Positions 27,546-36,811 of a stretch of 64,000 nucleotides of DNA are shown here, one piece after another. The notes under the pieces are model-generated. The model saw nothing but the letters and a program-made list of their open reading frames with translations, did no database searches and had not been told where the DNA came from. Position 1 is the stretch's first letter; every line of letters begins with the position of its first letter. The translations under genes and the position numbers were made by a program. Source of the stretch: an uncultured Candidatus Actinomarina sp. (GTDB taxonomy: Bacteria > Actinomycetota > Acidimicrobiia > Actinomarinales > Actinomarinaceae); contig CABYLQ010000003.1 in assembly GCA_902519845.1 (NCBI GenBank), positions 57,746 to 121,745 on the forward strand. Reading direction: 5' to 3'.

Positions 27546-27944
27546 TTATAAATCTTCTGTTGTGTATTTGTTAGAAGCTTCCTCTTGTTCTTTTTTAATT
27601 GAGGCTCCGGTTATCACTGCAAGGCTGATTTCAAGTAATCCGAAAAGAAAATACCCATTGAAATCTGTGAAAACAGCAAAAGCTATCATTCCGAGTCCAC
27701 CGCTATATCTAATTAAATTTAATTGTTTTCCATTTTCAGCATTTCCTCCTAGTAAAAAGAAGGCCATAGCCGCAAAATAAATTGGAATACCTGTGGATCT
27801 TATTATCATTGCTTGGTTTTCTGCTAGTTCAGCTGAAAAATCAAACAAAAATATTTTATAGCTAATTTCGGGCATAATAAAACCTATCAATGTTAAACCT
27901 AAATAGCCTATTGGATCTAACCTGTTAATTAATTTGTAATTCAT
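27546..27944 (-). CDS. Small membrane protein of unknown function
   Basis: A 132-residue protein with about four membrane helices (roughly 14-32, 48-64, 78-95 and 96-112) and a charged C-terminal tail. I do not recognise a family. It lies between fabI and ppdK on the same strand. There is no ribosome binding site; a perfect TATAAT box ends 7 bases before the ATG, implying a leaderless transcript and an independent promoter. Confidence 0.6.
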   Translation of the reverse strand: MNYKLINRLDPIGYLGLTLIGFIMPEISYKIFLFDFSAELAENQAMIIRSTGIPIYFAAMAFFLLGGNAENGKQLNLIRYSGGLGMIAFAVFTDFNGYFLFGLLEISLAVITGASIKKEQEEASNKYTTEDL

Positions 27945-27951
27945 AAAAGCA

Positions 27952-27957
27952 ATTATA
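27952..27957 (-). promoter_or_regulatory. -10 box TATAAT for leaderless gene at 27944
   Basis: Perfect consensus hexamer separated by TGCTTTT (7 bases) from the ATG at 27944, with no Shine-Dalgarno sequence. This spacing puts the transcription start at the A of ATG. Confidence 0.55.
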
Positions 27958-27994
27958 TCGGAAATTATTGCATGTTATGAATATTTAGATTTAA

Positions 27995-30643
27995 TTATTT
28001 AGATATTTCTGCTTGTGCAGCAGCTAATCGAGCAGTTGGGATTCTAAATGGGGAGCAAGAAATATAATCAATATCTAGAGTGTTTAAAAATTTGATTGAT
28101 TTTGGATCACCCGCATGTTCACCACAAACACCAATTTTTATATCTTTATTTATTTTTTTTCCATCAGCTGCTGAAGAAGCAACTAATTTTCCAACAGTAT
28201 TTTCATCAATTGAAACAAAAGGATCAACATCAAAAATATTTTTATCTACATATTCGTTTAAGAATTTAGATGCGTCATCTCGTGATAAACCAAGGGTTGT
28301 TTGAGTTAAATCATTTGTTCCATATGAAAAGAAATCGGCATGTTCTCCAATTTTTGATGAACTCAAGGCGGCACTTGGTAACTCGATCATAGTTCCTATC
28401 TGATAATCAAAATTGAAGTCTGATTCTTTCTTCAAGCTTTCAATTTTTTTGGTGATGATCTTTTTTATTTTTGTAAATTCATTTGCATTCATTATTAAAG
28501 GAATCATTATTTCAGGTTTAATTATTATCTTTTCTTTTTGATGAATTTCATAACTAGCTTTAAAAATTGCCTCAACTTGCATTTCATAAATTTCTGGATA
28601 ACTTAAACCTAAACGCACACCTCGATGTCCTAACATTGGGTTACTTTCGCTAATCTTCGACAAAACTTCAGTAACATATACCGATGAAACTCTTAAAGAA
28701 CTAGCTAACTCAGAAATTTCAATATCACTTTTTGGTAAGAATTCATGCATTGGTGGATCAAGTAGCCTAACAGTTATAGGTTTGTCTTTTAAAAGCTTAA
28801 ATATTTCAACAAAATCATTTATTTGAAAATCAATAATTTTATCTAATGCTCTTTTTCTACCTTGCTTATTGTTTGCCATAATCATCTCTCTCATAGGAAG
28901 TATTCTTTCACCTTCAAAAAACATATGTTCTGTTCTGCATAAGCCAATTCCATCAGCACCAAACTCTAAAGACTTAGCTGTGTCATTGATTGTTTCTGCA
29001 TTGGCTCTAATTGAAAGTTTTTTAAAATCATCGCACCATGCCATCAAAGTATTAAATTCATCTGTTAATATTGCAGACTCTAACTCGACTTCCCCTAGAA
29101 AAATCTCACCCGTAGATCCGTCTAATGAAATTAAATCACCTTCTTCAATAGTTATTTGACCATTAGATATTTGTCTTTCATTTTTGTCAATTTTGAGATT
29201 TTCTGCTCCAACTATGCAAGGTTTGCCCATTCCCCTTGCAACAACCGCAGCATGGCTTGTCATGCCACCTTTTGTTGTTAATATTCCTACTGATGCAAAC
29301 ATTCCACTTATGTCCTCTGGACTTGTTTCATCTCTAACTAAAATGACTTTCTTTCCCCTTGCTGCTTCGATCTCAGCTTTTTCTGGGTCAAAAACTATTT
29401 CACCTACAGCAGCTCCCGGTGAGGCATTTAAACCTTTTTCAAACAATTTTTTACTAGCTGAGTCAACAAACTGTGGGTGGAGAACTGAAGTAATCTGATC
29501 TGCATCAATCATATTGATTGCTTCTTGTTTACTTAGTATTTTTTCATTATGCATATCAACCGCAATTTTTACACTTGCTTGGGCTGTTCTTTTTGCGTTT
29601 CTAGTTTGAAGAATAAATAATTCTCCATCTTCAATCGTAAACTCAATATCTTGTACATCTTTATAATGAGTTTCTAATTTATCACCAATAGATTTTATTT
29701 CATTAAATAGAACTGGGTTTTCTTCCTCAAGAGAAGGTTGAATGTTCTTTTCATGTTTTCCTATCGGATATGGTGTCCTTATTCCTGCAACAACATCTTC
29801 TCCTTGAGCATTCATTAAATACTCCCCATACAATTTGTTTTTTCCTGTAGATGGAAACCTTGTAAAGGCAACACCCGTTCCTGAAGATTCATTTAAATTT
29901 CCAAAAACCATAGATTGAATAGTTGTTCCAGTACCCCAATTGTTAGGTATATTATTTATTTTTCGATAAGTAACAGCTCGTTTGTTTAGCCAGCTTTTAA
30001 ATACTGCCTCGATTGCCCCTTTGAGTTGAATAATAGGATCTTGTGGAAAAGGATTTCCATAAAACCTTTCAACAGTGGTTTTAAAAGCATCAATGATCCA
30101 ACTCAATTGTTCAGAATCAAAATCGTTATCTTTTTCGACTCCATCGATCCTTTTTTTATTATCAATAATTGCTTCAAACCTGTCCATTTCAATTTCTAGA
30201 ACAACATTTCCATACATTTGAATTAAACGACGATACGAATCAAGAGCAAATCTTTCATCATTAAAGTTAGATGCTAAAGCATCTACATTATTGTCATTAA
30301 TTCCAATATTTAAAATAGAATCCATCATTCCAGGCATTGATACTTTTCCTCCCGATCTAACAGATAATAAGAGAGGTTTTTTATCGTCATTAAATTTCTT
30401 TTTTGTTATTTTTTCTAAGTCAGTAAGTGCTGTTACTAATTCTTTATCAAATTTATCTGGAAAAGATTTGTTCTCTATGAAATAATTACAAACTTCTGTT
30501 GTTACTGTAAACCCAGGGGGGACATTAATTCCAAGGGTTGACATCTCTGCTAAATTTGCTCCTTTACCTCCAAGTAAATCCAACATAGATTTATCACCTT
30601 CAGTTTTGGTGGAGGAAAATTGGTAAATGAGTTTTTTATTCAT
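27995..30643 (-). CDS. ppdK: Pyruvate, phosphate dikinase
   Basis: An 882-residue enzyme interconverting pyruvate, ATP and phosphate with phosphoenolpyruvate, AMP and pyrophosphate. The N-terminal ATP-grasp region begins with GGKGANLAEM. The swivelling phosphohistidine is in GGMTSHAAVVARGMGKPC (His at about 460), and the PEP-binding C-terminal domain ends with GVCGEHAGD (catalytic Cys). Length is normal. It can run toward glycolysis or gluconeogenesis and is divergent from a GAPDH-like gene. Confidence 0.96.
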   Translation of the reverse strand: MNKKLIYQFSSTKTEGDKSMLDLLGGKGANLAEMSTLGINVPPGFTVTTEVCNYFIENKSFPDKFDKELVTALTDLEKITKKKFNDDKKPLLLSVRSGGKVSMPGMMDSILNIGINDNNVDALASNFNDERFALDSYRRLIQMYGNVVLEIEMDRFEAIIDNKKRIDGVEKDNDFDSEQLSWIIDAFKTTVERFYGNPFPQDPIIQLKGAIEAVFKSWLNKRAVTYRKINNIPNNWGTGTTIQSMVFGNLNESSGTGVAFTRFPSTGKNKLYGEYLMNAQGEDVVAGIRTPYPIGKHEKNIQPSLEEENPVLFNEIKSIGDKLETHYKDVQDIEFTIEDGELFILQTRNAKRTAQASVKIAVDMHNEKILSKQEAINMIDADQITSVLHPQFVDSASKKLFEKGLNASPGAAVGEIVFDPEKAEIEAARGKKVILVRDETSPEDISGMFASVGILTTKGGMTSHAAVVARGMGKPCIVGAENLKIDKNERQISNGQITIEEGDLISLDGSTGEIFLGEVELESAILTDEFNTLMAWCDDFKKLSIRANAETINDTAKSLEFGADGIGLCRTEHMFFEGERILPMREMIMANNKQGRKRALDKIIDFQINDFVEIFKLLKDKPITVRLLDPPMHEFLPKSDIEISELASSLRVSSVYVTEVLSKISESNPMLGHRGVRLGLSYPEIYEMQVEAIFKASYEIHQKEKIIIKPEIMIPLIMNANEFTKIKKIITKKIESLKKESDFNFDYQIGTMIELPSAALSSSKIGEHADFFSYGTNDLTQTTLGLSRDDASKFLNEYVDKNIFDVDPFVSIDENTVGKLVASSAADGKKINKDIKIGVCGEHAGDPKSIKFLNTLDIDYISCSPFRIPTARLAAAQAEISK

Positions 30644-30658
30644 GAGGTTTGATATTCT

Positions 30659-30664
30659 TATCTT
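30659..30664 (+). promoter_or_regulatory. -10-like box TATCTT for GAPDH-like gene
   Basis: TATCTT lies 6 bases upstream of the GTG at 30671, and no ribosome binding site is visible. Weak alone, but the geometry matches the other leaderless starts in the window and favours GTG over the ATG at 30674. Confidence 0.35.
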
Positions 30665-30670
30665 AATATA

Positions 30671-31714
30671 GTGATGAAAAATATATTAATCGTTGGTACA
30701 GGAACAATTGGTGAGCCACTAATTGGTCTTCTTGCGCAGCATAAAGAAAAACTGGGAATCGACAACATCTCGTTTTTTAAAAGAACTCCACTTTCAGATG
30801 AAAAAGGGAAAGTAGAAGCTTTGATTAGAAAAGGTGCAAAGCTTGTTGCTAATTCAGACGCAAAAAATGATTTTGAATCTATGGGTTTTGATGTTGAAGA
30901 TTTAGAGAAAAGCTACGAAGAAAACCAAGTAATTATTGACTGTACTCCATCTGGAAACAAAAACTGGGATGAAATTTATTCAAATTTAGATAAAGATAAA
31001 CGGTTTTTAGCTCAGGGTTCCGAACATGGGTTTGGTCCATTTTTTGCGTGGGGTATAAATAACAATGTCTTAACAAATGATCAAAACAAATATCTAATAG
31101 CCTCATGTAATACCCATAATATTGCCTCTATCCTTAAAACTTTTGTTCTTGACACAGACAAAAATTTGAATGAAGGTCGTTTTGTATGCTTAAGAAGAGC
31201 AAATGATGTTTCTCAGAATGATTCATTCTCACCCTCCCCAACAATTACAAAACATGATAATCAAGAATTTGGGACTCATCATGCACGAGATGTCTTTGAA
31301 TTATTTAAACAGGAAGGAAAAGAATTAAATTTATTTTCTTCAGCTATAAAGTTACCAACTCAATACATGCATACCTTATGGTTTAATCTATCTTTTGAAA
31401 AAAACACTGAACTAAAAGAAGTATTAAATTCTTTAGAAAATAGTGAATTTTTGATGTCTACCGAGAAATTATCTTCAAATAAGGTATTTTCCTTTGGGCG
31501 GGACCATGGTTACCACGGTAGATTGCTTTCCCATGGAATTATTGCAAAGGATTCACTTCACGTAAAGGAAAATAATTTAACAGGATATTGCTTTACCCCA
31601 CAAGATGGAAATGCATTATTATCTTCTGTTGCAGCATCTGTAAATTATTTTTATGAACAGAGTTGGATTGAAAAAATGACTGTTTTTAATAAGTACATAT
31701 TTAAGAATATTTAA
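30671..31714 (+). CDS. Archaeal-type (type II) glyceraldehyde-3-phosphate dehydrogenase-like protein
   Basis: A 347-residue Rossmann-fold protein beginning ILIVGTGTIGEPL. It follows the archaeal type II GAPDH pattern: a DCTPSGNKN segment, then GSEHG, the catalytic-type SCNTHNI (usual SCNTTGL), LRRANDV, a HHARDV block (usual HHGPDV) and a late LPTQYMH. It is thus likely a distant type II GAPDH homologue using NAD(P), rather than a normal bacterial GapA. A GTG start at 30671 or ATG at 30674 is possible. Its position beside ppdK suggests a role in three-carbon metabolism, but the true substrate may differ from glyceraldehyde 3-phosphate. Confidence 0.65.
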   Translation: MMKNILIVGTGTIGEPLIGLLAQHKEKLGIDNISFFKRTPLSDEKGKVEALIRKGAKLVANSDAKNDFESMGFDVEDLEKSYEENQVIIDCTPSGNKNWDEIYSNLDKDKRFLAQGSEHGFGPFFAWGINNNVLTNDQNKYLIASCNTHNIASILKTFVLDTDKNLNEGRFVCLRRANDVSQNDSFSPSPTITKHDNQEFGTHHARDVFELFKQEGKELNLFSSAIKLPTQYMHTLWFNLSFEKNTELKEVLNSLENSEFLMSTEKLSSNKVFSFGRDHGYHGRLLSHGIIAKDSLHVKENNLTGYCFTPQDGNALLSSVAASVNYFYEQSWIEKMTVFNKYIFKNI

Positions 31715-31718
31715 AATA

Positions 31719-32234
31719 ATGGAAGAAACAATATGGTCTGGAATGGGAATAATACTTTTTGTAGTTGCAATAATTTGGCTAATTGTAACTTTGAGCAGAA
31801 AAATTAATAAAGCACTAAAAAAATCTGCAGAAATATTAAATTTCCAAACTGATATTCCAAGAAATATATTAAGAAAGAAAAAAATCTTTGGTGAACTAGA
31901 CGGTTATAAATGTGAAGTTGAAGTTTATACAAGAAGTCATGGCAGATCTTCTACAACCTATGTTTCTTTCTATGCTTATTTCCCTAATAGCTTAGATATG
32001 GGTATAAAAATAAATTGGAAAGGGGAAATTGATGGTGACGATGAGCATCTAACAGACTTATTTGTTCAAAGAAATGATCGAATAGTTGAAGAAGCTCAAA
32101 AAACTTTGAGAAAATTGAGGATATCCGATACTGTTGTAAATTCCAGAAAAATATTATTTATAAAGTATTACAAACCTGATGAAATTGTTAAAACTATGAA
32201 AGATGTAGTGAGCTTGGCAAAAAGTCTAAAATAG
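31719..32234 (+). CDS. Membrane-anchored protein of unknown function
   Basis: A 171-residue protein with one N-terminal membrane helix at about residues 8-26, then a basic stretch and a soluble domain of about 140 residues with mixed strands and helices. I recognise no family or catalytic motif. It is 4 bases after the GAPDH-like gene on the same strand, so probably co-transcribed, and converges on the cytochrome b561 gene. Confidence 0.6.
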   Translation: MEETIWSGMGIILFVVAIIWLIVTLSRKINKALKKSAEILNFQTDIPRNILRKKKIFGELDGYKCEVEVYTRSHGRSSTTYVSFYAYFPNSLDMGIKINWKGEIDGDDEHLTDLFVQRNDRIVEEAQKTLRKLRISDTVVNSRKILFIKYYKPDEIVKTMKDVVSLAKSLK

Positions 32235-32238
32235 ATAA

Positions 32239-32802
32239 TTAAATTTTAAGAATTTGTTCAAGTTTGTCGTATGCACGATTTTCAATATTTTTAATTTTGG
32301 TTAAAAGTTCAGAATCATATTTTTTTGTTTCTTTCCAAACTGGAACCATACCGTTCCATACTCCCTCACCTTTTAGTTTAGAATAAAAAGCTGCTCCAAT
32401 GTGCATAGCAATTAATACATAGCTAAGTAATGCAGAGAATTCATGTAATGCGACAGCGAAATCAATCCCTCCAATTCCTAAATTAAATAAAGCTGCAATC
32501 AAAAGGCCTGTGGTTGGCAACATTATCAAAACAGAGTAGATGAGTCTATGCATAGCCTTTGCAAGAAATAAATGGCCTGGCCTTACCTCTTTGGTCGCCC
32601 CAAGAAGTGTTGGTGCATCTTTCATAAAGAAATACCTTATTAAAACAATAATCAAGAAAATTATTGCAAATGTTATCTCAAGATTAAGTAGTGAGGGATC
32701 TTCAAGCTCACTCAAGTCGTCAACTTGCTTAAATATGCCATAAGAATACAACAAAGTAAACGTCCAGTGAATAATTTTTGAAATTTTACTATGTGACATC
32801 AT
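32239..32802 (-). CDS. Cytochrome b561-type membrane protein
   Basis: A 187-residue four-helix membrane protein. Histidines placed as haem ligands occur in SKIIHWTF (helix 1), KAMHRLIY (helix 2) and two in ALHEF and AMHIG (helices 3-4), the pattern of bacterial di-haem b561. It likely moves electrons between quinol and an acceptor in or outside the membrane. The start has two consecutive ATG codons. It lies 45 bases upstream of pntB on the same strand. Confidence 0.85.
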   Translation of the reverse strand: MMSHSKISKIIHWTFTLLYSYGIFKQVDDLSELEDPSLLNLEITFAIIFLIIVLIRYFFMKDAPTLLGATKEVRPGHLFLAKAMHRLIYSVLIMLPTTGLLIAALFNLGIGGIDFAVALHEFSALLSYVLIAMHIGAAFYSKLKGEGVWNGMVPVWKETKKYDSELLTKIKNIENRAYDKLEQILKI

Positions 32803-32847
32803 AAAATACTTTAAATTTTTTTGGGATTATTTGTTGTTAAGTTTTTG

Positions 32848-34179
32848 TTAAACAAGTTCAAATGACTTAATAATATTTTCTAAGCCCTCTTTTGCATCTG
32901 CAAACAACATCTTTGCATTATCGTTAATAAATAATGGGTTTGCAATCCCTGCATAGCCTGGCGACATTGACCTTTTAAGAACTACGACTTGTTTAGCCAA
33001 GTCTACATCTAAAATTGGCATTCCATAAATTGGAGATTCTTCATCAGTTCTAGCTAGCGGATTAACTACATCATTTGCACCTAAAACTAAAACAACATCT
33101 GTTGAGGAAAACTCAGAATTTATATCTTCTAAGGTAAACATATCTTCATAGTCAATATCTACTTCAGCTAAAAGTACATTCATATGTCCTGGCATTCTTC
33201 CTGCAACTGGATGAATAGCAAACTTCACTTCAATATTTTTATCTTTTAACGTATTTGTTAATTCTTTTACTGCTGCCTGTGCTTGAGCTACTGCCATTCC
33301 GTATCCAGGAACAATGACTACAGATTCTGCATAACTCAACTCTATTGCAACATCTTCTGGTGAAGTGCTTATTGGATCTTTTGTGTACTCATTGTTAATA
33401 TTTGTTGTTCCAAAACCACCTTTAAGAACATCTAGAAGTGTTCGGTTCATTGCAGCACACATAAGTAGTGTAAGAATAATTCCAGAAGCACCTACTAAAG
33501 CTCCAGCCACGATCAAAATAATGCTATTTACAATAAACCCTGCTGACATAGCTGCAATTCCAGATAGCGAGTTTAAGAATGCTATGACAACTGGCATATC
33601 TGCTCCACCAATAACAGCAACTCGTATGACTCCAGCAATTAATGCAACCAAGATAATGAATTCATTTAGAAAGGTGTCCATTTCTAAAACTGCTGGAATT
33701 ATTAGAATCGTAGGAAGAAATACTGAAAATATGTTGCCCAATTTTGTACTGAAGTTATTTAATTTGCCACGGAGTTTCAATACAGCAATAAGACTTCCCG
33801 AAAAAGTGAATATTCCAATAACCATCGAGAAGATTGCTACGAAAACATCAGAAATTGGTAAGGAAGTATTAGATAACTCAACATATGCAATTGCACCAGA
33901 TGCTCCTCCCCCAAAGCCATTAAATAATCCAACCAATTCAGGCATCTGTGTCATCTGAACTCGTTTTGATATTAAAACTCCAAGAAGTCCGGAAACAACA
34001 ATTGTGATGTAAAAAGCAGAATCATATTTAGAAAAATCAAAATTAAAAGCACTAAATACAGCTAATGCCATGGCCAGCATCGCAAAAGAATTTGCTCTAT
34101 GTGCAGTTGACGGTCTTCCAAAGAGTTTTAAAGCAAATATAAATAAAATAGCAGAGATCAATAATATTATTTCAATCAT
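32848..34179 (-). CDS. pntB: NAD(P) transhydrogenase subunit beta
   Basis: A 443-residue subunit with about nine membrane helices and a C-terminal NADP-binding domain. [31 protein letters not shown]-like (ending LAEVD) and [10 protein letters not shown] are dIII hallmarks. With the split alpha subunits it couples hydride transfer from NADH to NADP+ to proton flow. It overlaps the small alpha-2 gene by 8 bases. Confidence 0.95.
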   Translation of the reverse strand: [443 protein letters not shown]

Positions 34180-34459
34180 TTTTCTTGAACATTCCTAATA
34201 TTCGACCAGTAACAGAAAACCCACCAACAATGTTGAGAGTTGCAAATGCAATAGCAATTAATACAATAATTTGAAGTATTTGAGAGTCTCCTACCTCTGG
34301 ATATATAAGAATTGCTGCAATTAATGTAATTCCAGAAATAGCATTTGAACCAGACATTAGAGGAGTATGTAATGTCTGAGGAATTTTAGATATAAGTTCG
34401 TATCCAATGAAGCTTGCTAGAAAAGTTATTAACAATGTAAGTAAAAAAGTTGCTTCCAT
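34172..34459 (-). CDS. pntAB: NAD(P) transhydrogenase subunit alpha, membrane part (alpha-2)
   Basis: A 95-residue protein made of three to four membrane helices containing HTPLMSGSNAISG, the conserved loop of the PntA membrane domain. In E. coli this is fused to the NAD-binding part; here it is separate, the three-gene form seen in Rhodospirillum and many actinobacteria. Its ATG shares a base with the stop of the alpha-1 gene. Confidence 0.95.
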   Translation of the reverse strand: MEATFLLTLLITFLASFIGYELISKIPQTLHTPLMSGSNAISGITLIAAILIYPEVGDSQILQIIVLIAIAFATLNIVGGFSVTGRILGMFKKND

Positions 34460-35472
34460 TATGAACTCATTTCTACAAAAATCTCATCATCACTATTTTC
34501 TATAAATAATTCTATTAAATTTCTGACATTCTCTGAATACAATTTTGTAGCCGCATGTTTTACAGTGTTTAGAATATCTGTTTCACCAACTATCTTTACA
34601 TTATTAATTTGAACAACTTTGTTAACCTCTGTCCCTTCACAGTTTCCACCTGTTCCAGCTGCTAAATCAATAATCACAGAATTTTCTCTCATATTTTTAA
34701 TGGTTGACTTTTCAATTAAGACAGGTGCTTTTTTTCCAGGTATTTGAGCAAATGTTAAAACAATATCACTATCGAGAACTTGTTTCTTTAATGCTTCTTG
34801 AATTTTTTGATTTTCTTCATCTGAGACTTCTTGCGCGTATACGCTATCTTGAGCTTCTGTATTTGCTTCTACAAATTTAGCACCTAAAGATTCAACTTGA
34901 TCCTTAGCTTCTTTTCTAATATCAAAAGCCCAAACTCTGGCACCAAGTCTTTTTGCAGTTGCAATCGCTTGAAGGCCTGCAACTCCAACTCCAAGAATTA
35001 ACACTTTGGTCGGTTGGATGTTTCCTGCAGCAGTTGTCATCATTGGTACTACGTCGGATGTCTCTTTTGCTGCTCTCAAAACTGAAGCATATCCAAGCAA
35101 GTTGGCTTGGGAAGAGAGAGCATCTAAATTTTGAGCTCTTGAAATTCTAGGAAGTTTAAAGAAACTTAGTACTTTAATATCAGGCCTTAAGTTTTTAATT
35201 TCTTCAATCTTTTCAAAATCAAATATTCCAATGAGCACTGCTCCTTTTTTAAGATCCTTTATTGTTTTACTTTCAATATTTTCTACACAAGCAACAATAT
35301 CTAAATCACTTATTTTAGAAATAATTTTCACATTTTCTTGATTAGATTCTTTGTAGTTTAGAGAATTAAATATATCTTTTTCTAAATACACATCAGATAG
35401 ATATTTCTTGATAGATTCGGGGTGTATTGGAGCCCTATATCCATAGACATCTGTTAAAAATCCAATATTCAT
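34459..35472 (-). CDS. pntAA: NAD(P) transhydrogenase subunit alpha, NAD-binding part (alpha-1)
   Basis: A 337-residue soluble domain with the AlaDH/PNT fold. The NAD loop is VLILGVGVAGLQAIATAKR (about 152-170), followed by GARVWAFDIR and ITFAQIPG-like (VLTFAQIPGKKAP). It is truncated at the N-terminus relative to most PntAA proteins of about 370 residues. First gene of the pnt operon; the start lacks a good ribosome binding site and has TAAAAT 6 bases upstream. Confidence 0.93.
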   Translation of the reverse strand: MNIGFLTDVYGYRAPIHPESIKKYLSDVYLEKDIFNSLNYKESNQENVKIISKISDLDIVACVENIESKTIKDLKKGAVLIGIFDFEKIEEIKNLRPDIKVLSFFKLPRISRAQNLDALSSQANLLGYASVLRAAKETSDVVPMMTTAAGNIQPTKVLILGVGVAGLQAIATAKRLGARVWAFDIRKEAKDQVESLGAKFVEANTEAQDSVYAQEVSDEENQKIQEALKKQVLDSDIVLTFAQIPGKKAPVLIEKSTIKNMRENSVIIDLAAGTGGNCEGTEVNKVVQINNVKIVGETDILNTVKHAATKLYSENVRNLIELFIENSDDEIFVEMSS

Positions 35473-35478
35473 TATTTT

Positions 35479-35484
35479 ATTTTA
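35479..35484 (-). promoter_or_regulatory. -10 box TAAAAT for pnt operon
   Basis: TAAAAT sits 6 bases upstream of the pntAA ATG (35472) in the short divergent gap, matching the leaderless spacing. It faces a second TAAAAT that serves the glycerate kinase gene on the other strand. Confidence 0.45.
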
Positions 35485-35508
35485 TTCCTATTAAGAGTTA
35501 TATATAAA

Positions 35509-35514
35509 TAAAAT
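35509..35514 (+). promoter_or_regulatory. -10 box TAAAAT for glycerate kinase gene
   Basis: TAAAAT ends 6 bases before the ATG at 35521. AAAGG directly abuts the ATG and is too close to work as a ribosome binding site, so a leaderless start is more likely. Confidence 0.45.
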
Positions 35515-35520
35515 TAAAGG

Positions 35521-36561
35521 ATGGGAATAGCTGTATTTGCTGATAAATTTTCTGGAACTCTTTCCTCTAATGAGGTCATTAATGAAGTTAATAAAATATT
35601 TAAATATAACAATATAAAAGCTTCTTTTTTCCCTGTTACGGATGGGGGCGAAGGTTCAACTGAAATATTTAAACAATATGGTTTTAAAACAAATGAAAAT
35701 CTTATGCTGCAAGATTTTACTGGTAAGTGGATACCTGTCGAAACTTTGACAATTAACAAACATATTTATATTGAAACATCACAATTAATTGGTATAAACA
35801 ATTCTGAAATTAATACTTTAGATCTAAATTCATCTTGCATCGCAAAAATAATTGATAATGTAGATGTTCTATCTATGGGTGGATCAAAAACAAATGATGC
35901 AGGTATTGGGTTGCTTAGCAAAATGGGTATTGATTTTTTAAAAAATGATGAAATAATTAAGGATCCAAAACCAAGAGATTTTGAATTAATTAATAACGTC
36001 AATGTAAATGAAGATTTTAAGACACTTAATAAAAAAATTCTTATTGATACGACCATTCCATTGTTGGGAGAAAAAAATGCTTTTAAGATATTTGGTCCTC
36101 AAAAAGGACTTAAAAAAAGTGAAATAAAAAGTATAGAAAAAAATATTGAAAGAATTTTTGACTTACTTGAAAAAGAGCTTGAGGTAAAAATTAATCCTTA
36201 CAAAGAAGGAACTGGTGCCTCTGGTGGCCTTAGTTTTGCACTCAGCGAAGTATTGGGTTGCGAAATAGTATCTGGTTCTGATTTCTTTCTAAATGAAACG
36301 AAAGTAAACAAAAAAATAAAAAAATTTGAAAATCTGATCTTGTGTGAAGGTAAGTTTGATTTTTCATCAATGAATGGAAAAGTTTTAGGTGAAATCTTAA
36401 AATTACATACCGGAAGCGCTTATTTCTTAGGTGGAAAGTTTGATTACAATGATGAGAGTGTTTTTAAAGATGTTTTTGAATTAGGAAACAAGGGTATGAA
36501 AGACTCTAAAAAAGAATTAAGAAATGCTACTTATAAATTGGCTAAAAAAATGAAGAGTTAG
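35521..36561 (+). CDS. Glycerate kinase (GlxK/GarK family)
   Basis: A 346-residue type of glycerate 2-kinase. Family motifs are FADKFSGTLSS at the start, DGGEGSTE near residue 40, GGSKTNDAG near 120 and GTGASGGLSFAL near 235. It phosphorylates glycerate with ATP, feeding 2-phosphoglycerate to enolase. Slightly shorter than the usual 370-380 residues. It is divergent from the pnt operon and followed 1 base later by a DUF1289 gene. Confidence 0.88.
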   Translation: MGIAVFADKFSGTLSSNEVINEVNKIFKYNNIKASFFPVTDGGEGSTEIFKQYGFKTNENLMLQDFTGKWIPVETLTINKHIYIETSQLIGINNSEINTLDLNSSCIAKIIDNVDVLSMGGSKTNDAGIGLLSKMGIDFLKNDEIIKDPKPRDFELINNVNVNEDFKTLNKKILIDTTIPLLGEKNAFKIFGPQKGLKKSEIKSIEKNIERIFDLLEKELEVKINPYKEGTGASGGLSFALSEVLGCEIVSGSDFFLNETKVNKKIKKFENLILCEGKFDFSSMNGKVLGEILKLHTGSAYFLGGKFDYNDESVFKDVFELGNKGMKDSKKELRNATYKLAKKMKS

Positions 36562-36562
36562 T

Positions 36563-36811
36563 ATGAGTATTGTCTCTCCTTGTATTAATGTTTGTGTCAG
36601 TGATCCAGAAACTGATTTATGTTATGGATGCTCAAGAACCACAAAAGAAATTAAAGAATGGTCAAAATACAGTGATCAGGAGCAATTAGAAGTAATCAGA
36701 ATAAGTCGAAGCAGAATGGATGGATGGCAACAAAAATCTTTTGATAAAGCTTACAAAGAAAAAGTAGAAACTGGTACAAGTCCAATAAAAAAACAAAAAC
36801 TTCAGGATTAA
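36563..36811 (+). CDS. DUF1289 domain protein
   Basis: An 82-residue protein with the DUF1289 pattern SPCINVC...LCYGCSRT...EW and a conserved acidic and arginine-containing helix. The four cysteines (about residues 7, 11, 19 and 22) probably bind a metal or iron-sulphur centre; function is unknown. It is the second gene after the glycerate kinase and overlaps the convergent GH57 gene by 4 bases. Confidence 0.8.
   Translation: MSIVSPCINVCVSDPETDLCYGCSRTTKEIKEWSKYSDQEQLEVIRISRSRMDGWQQKSFDKAYKEKVETGTSPIKKQKLQD

Noticed and set aside
33365..33958. 197-codon open frame antisense to pntB
   Set aside because: Shadow of a well conserved membrane protein; no own motif or start signal.
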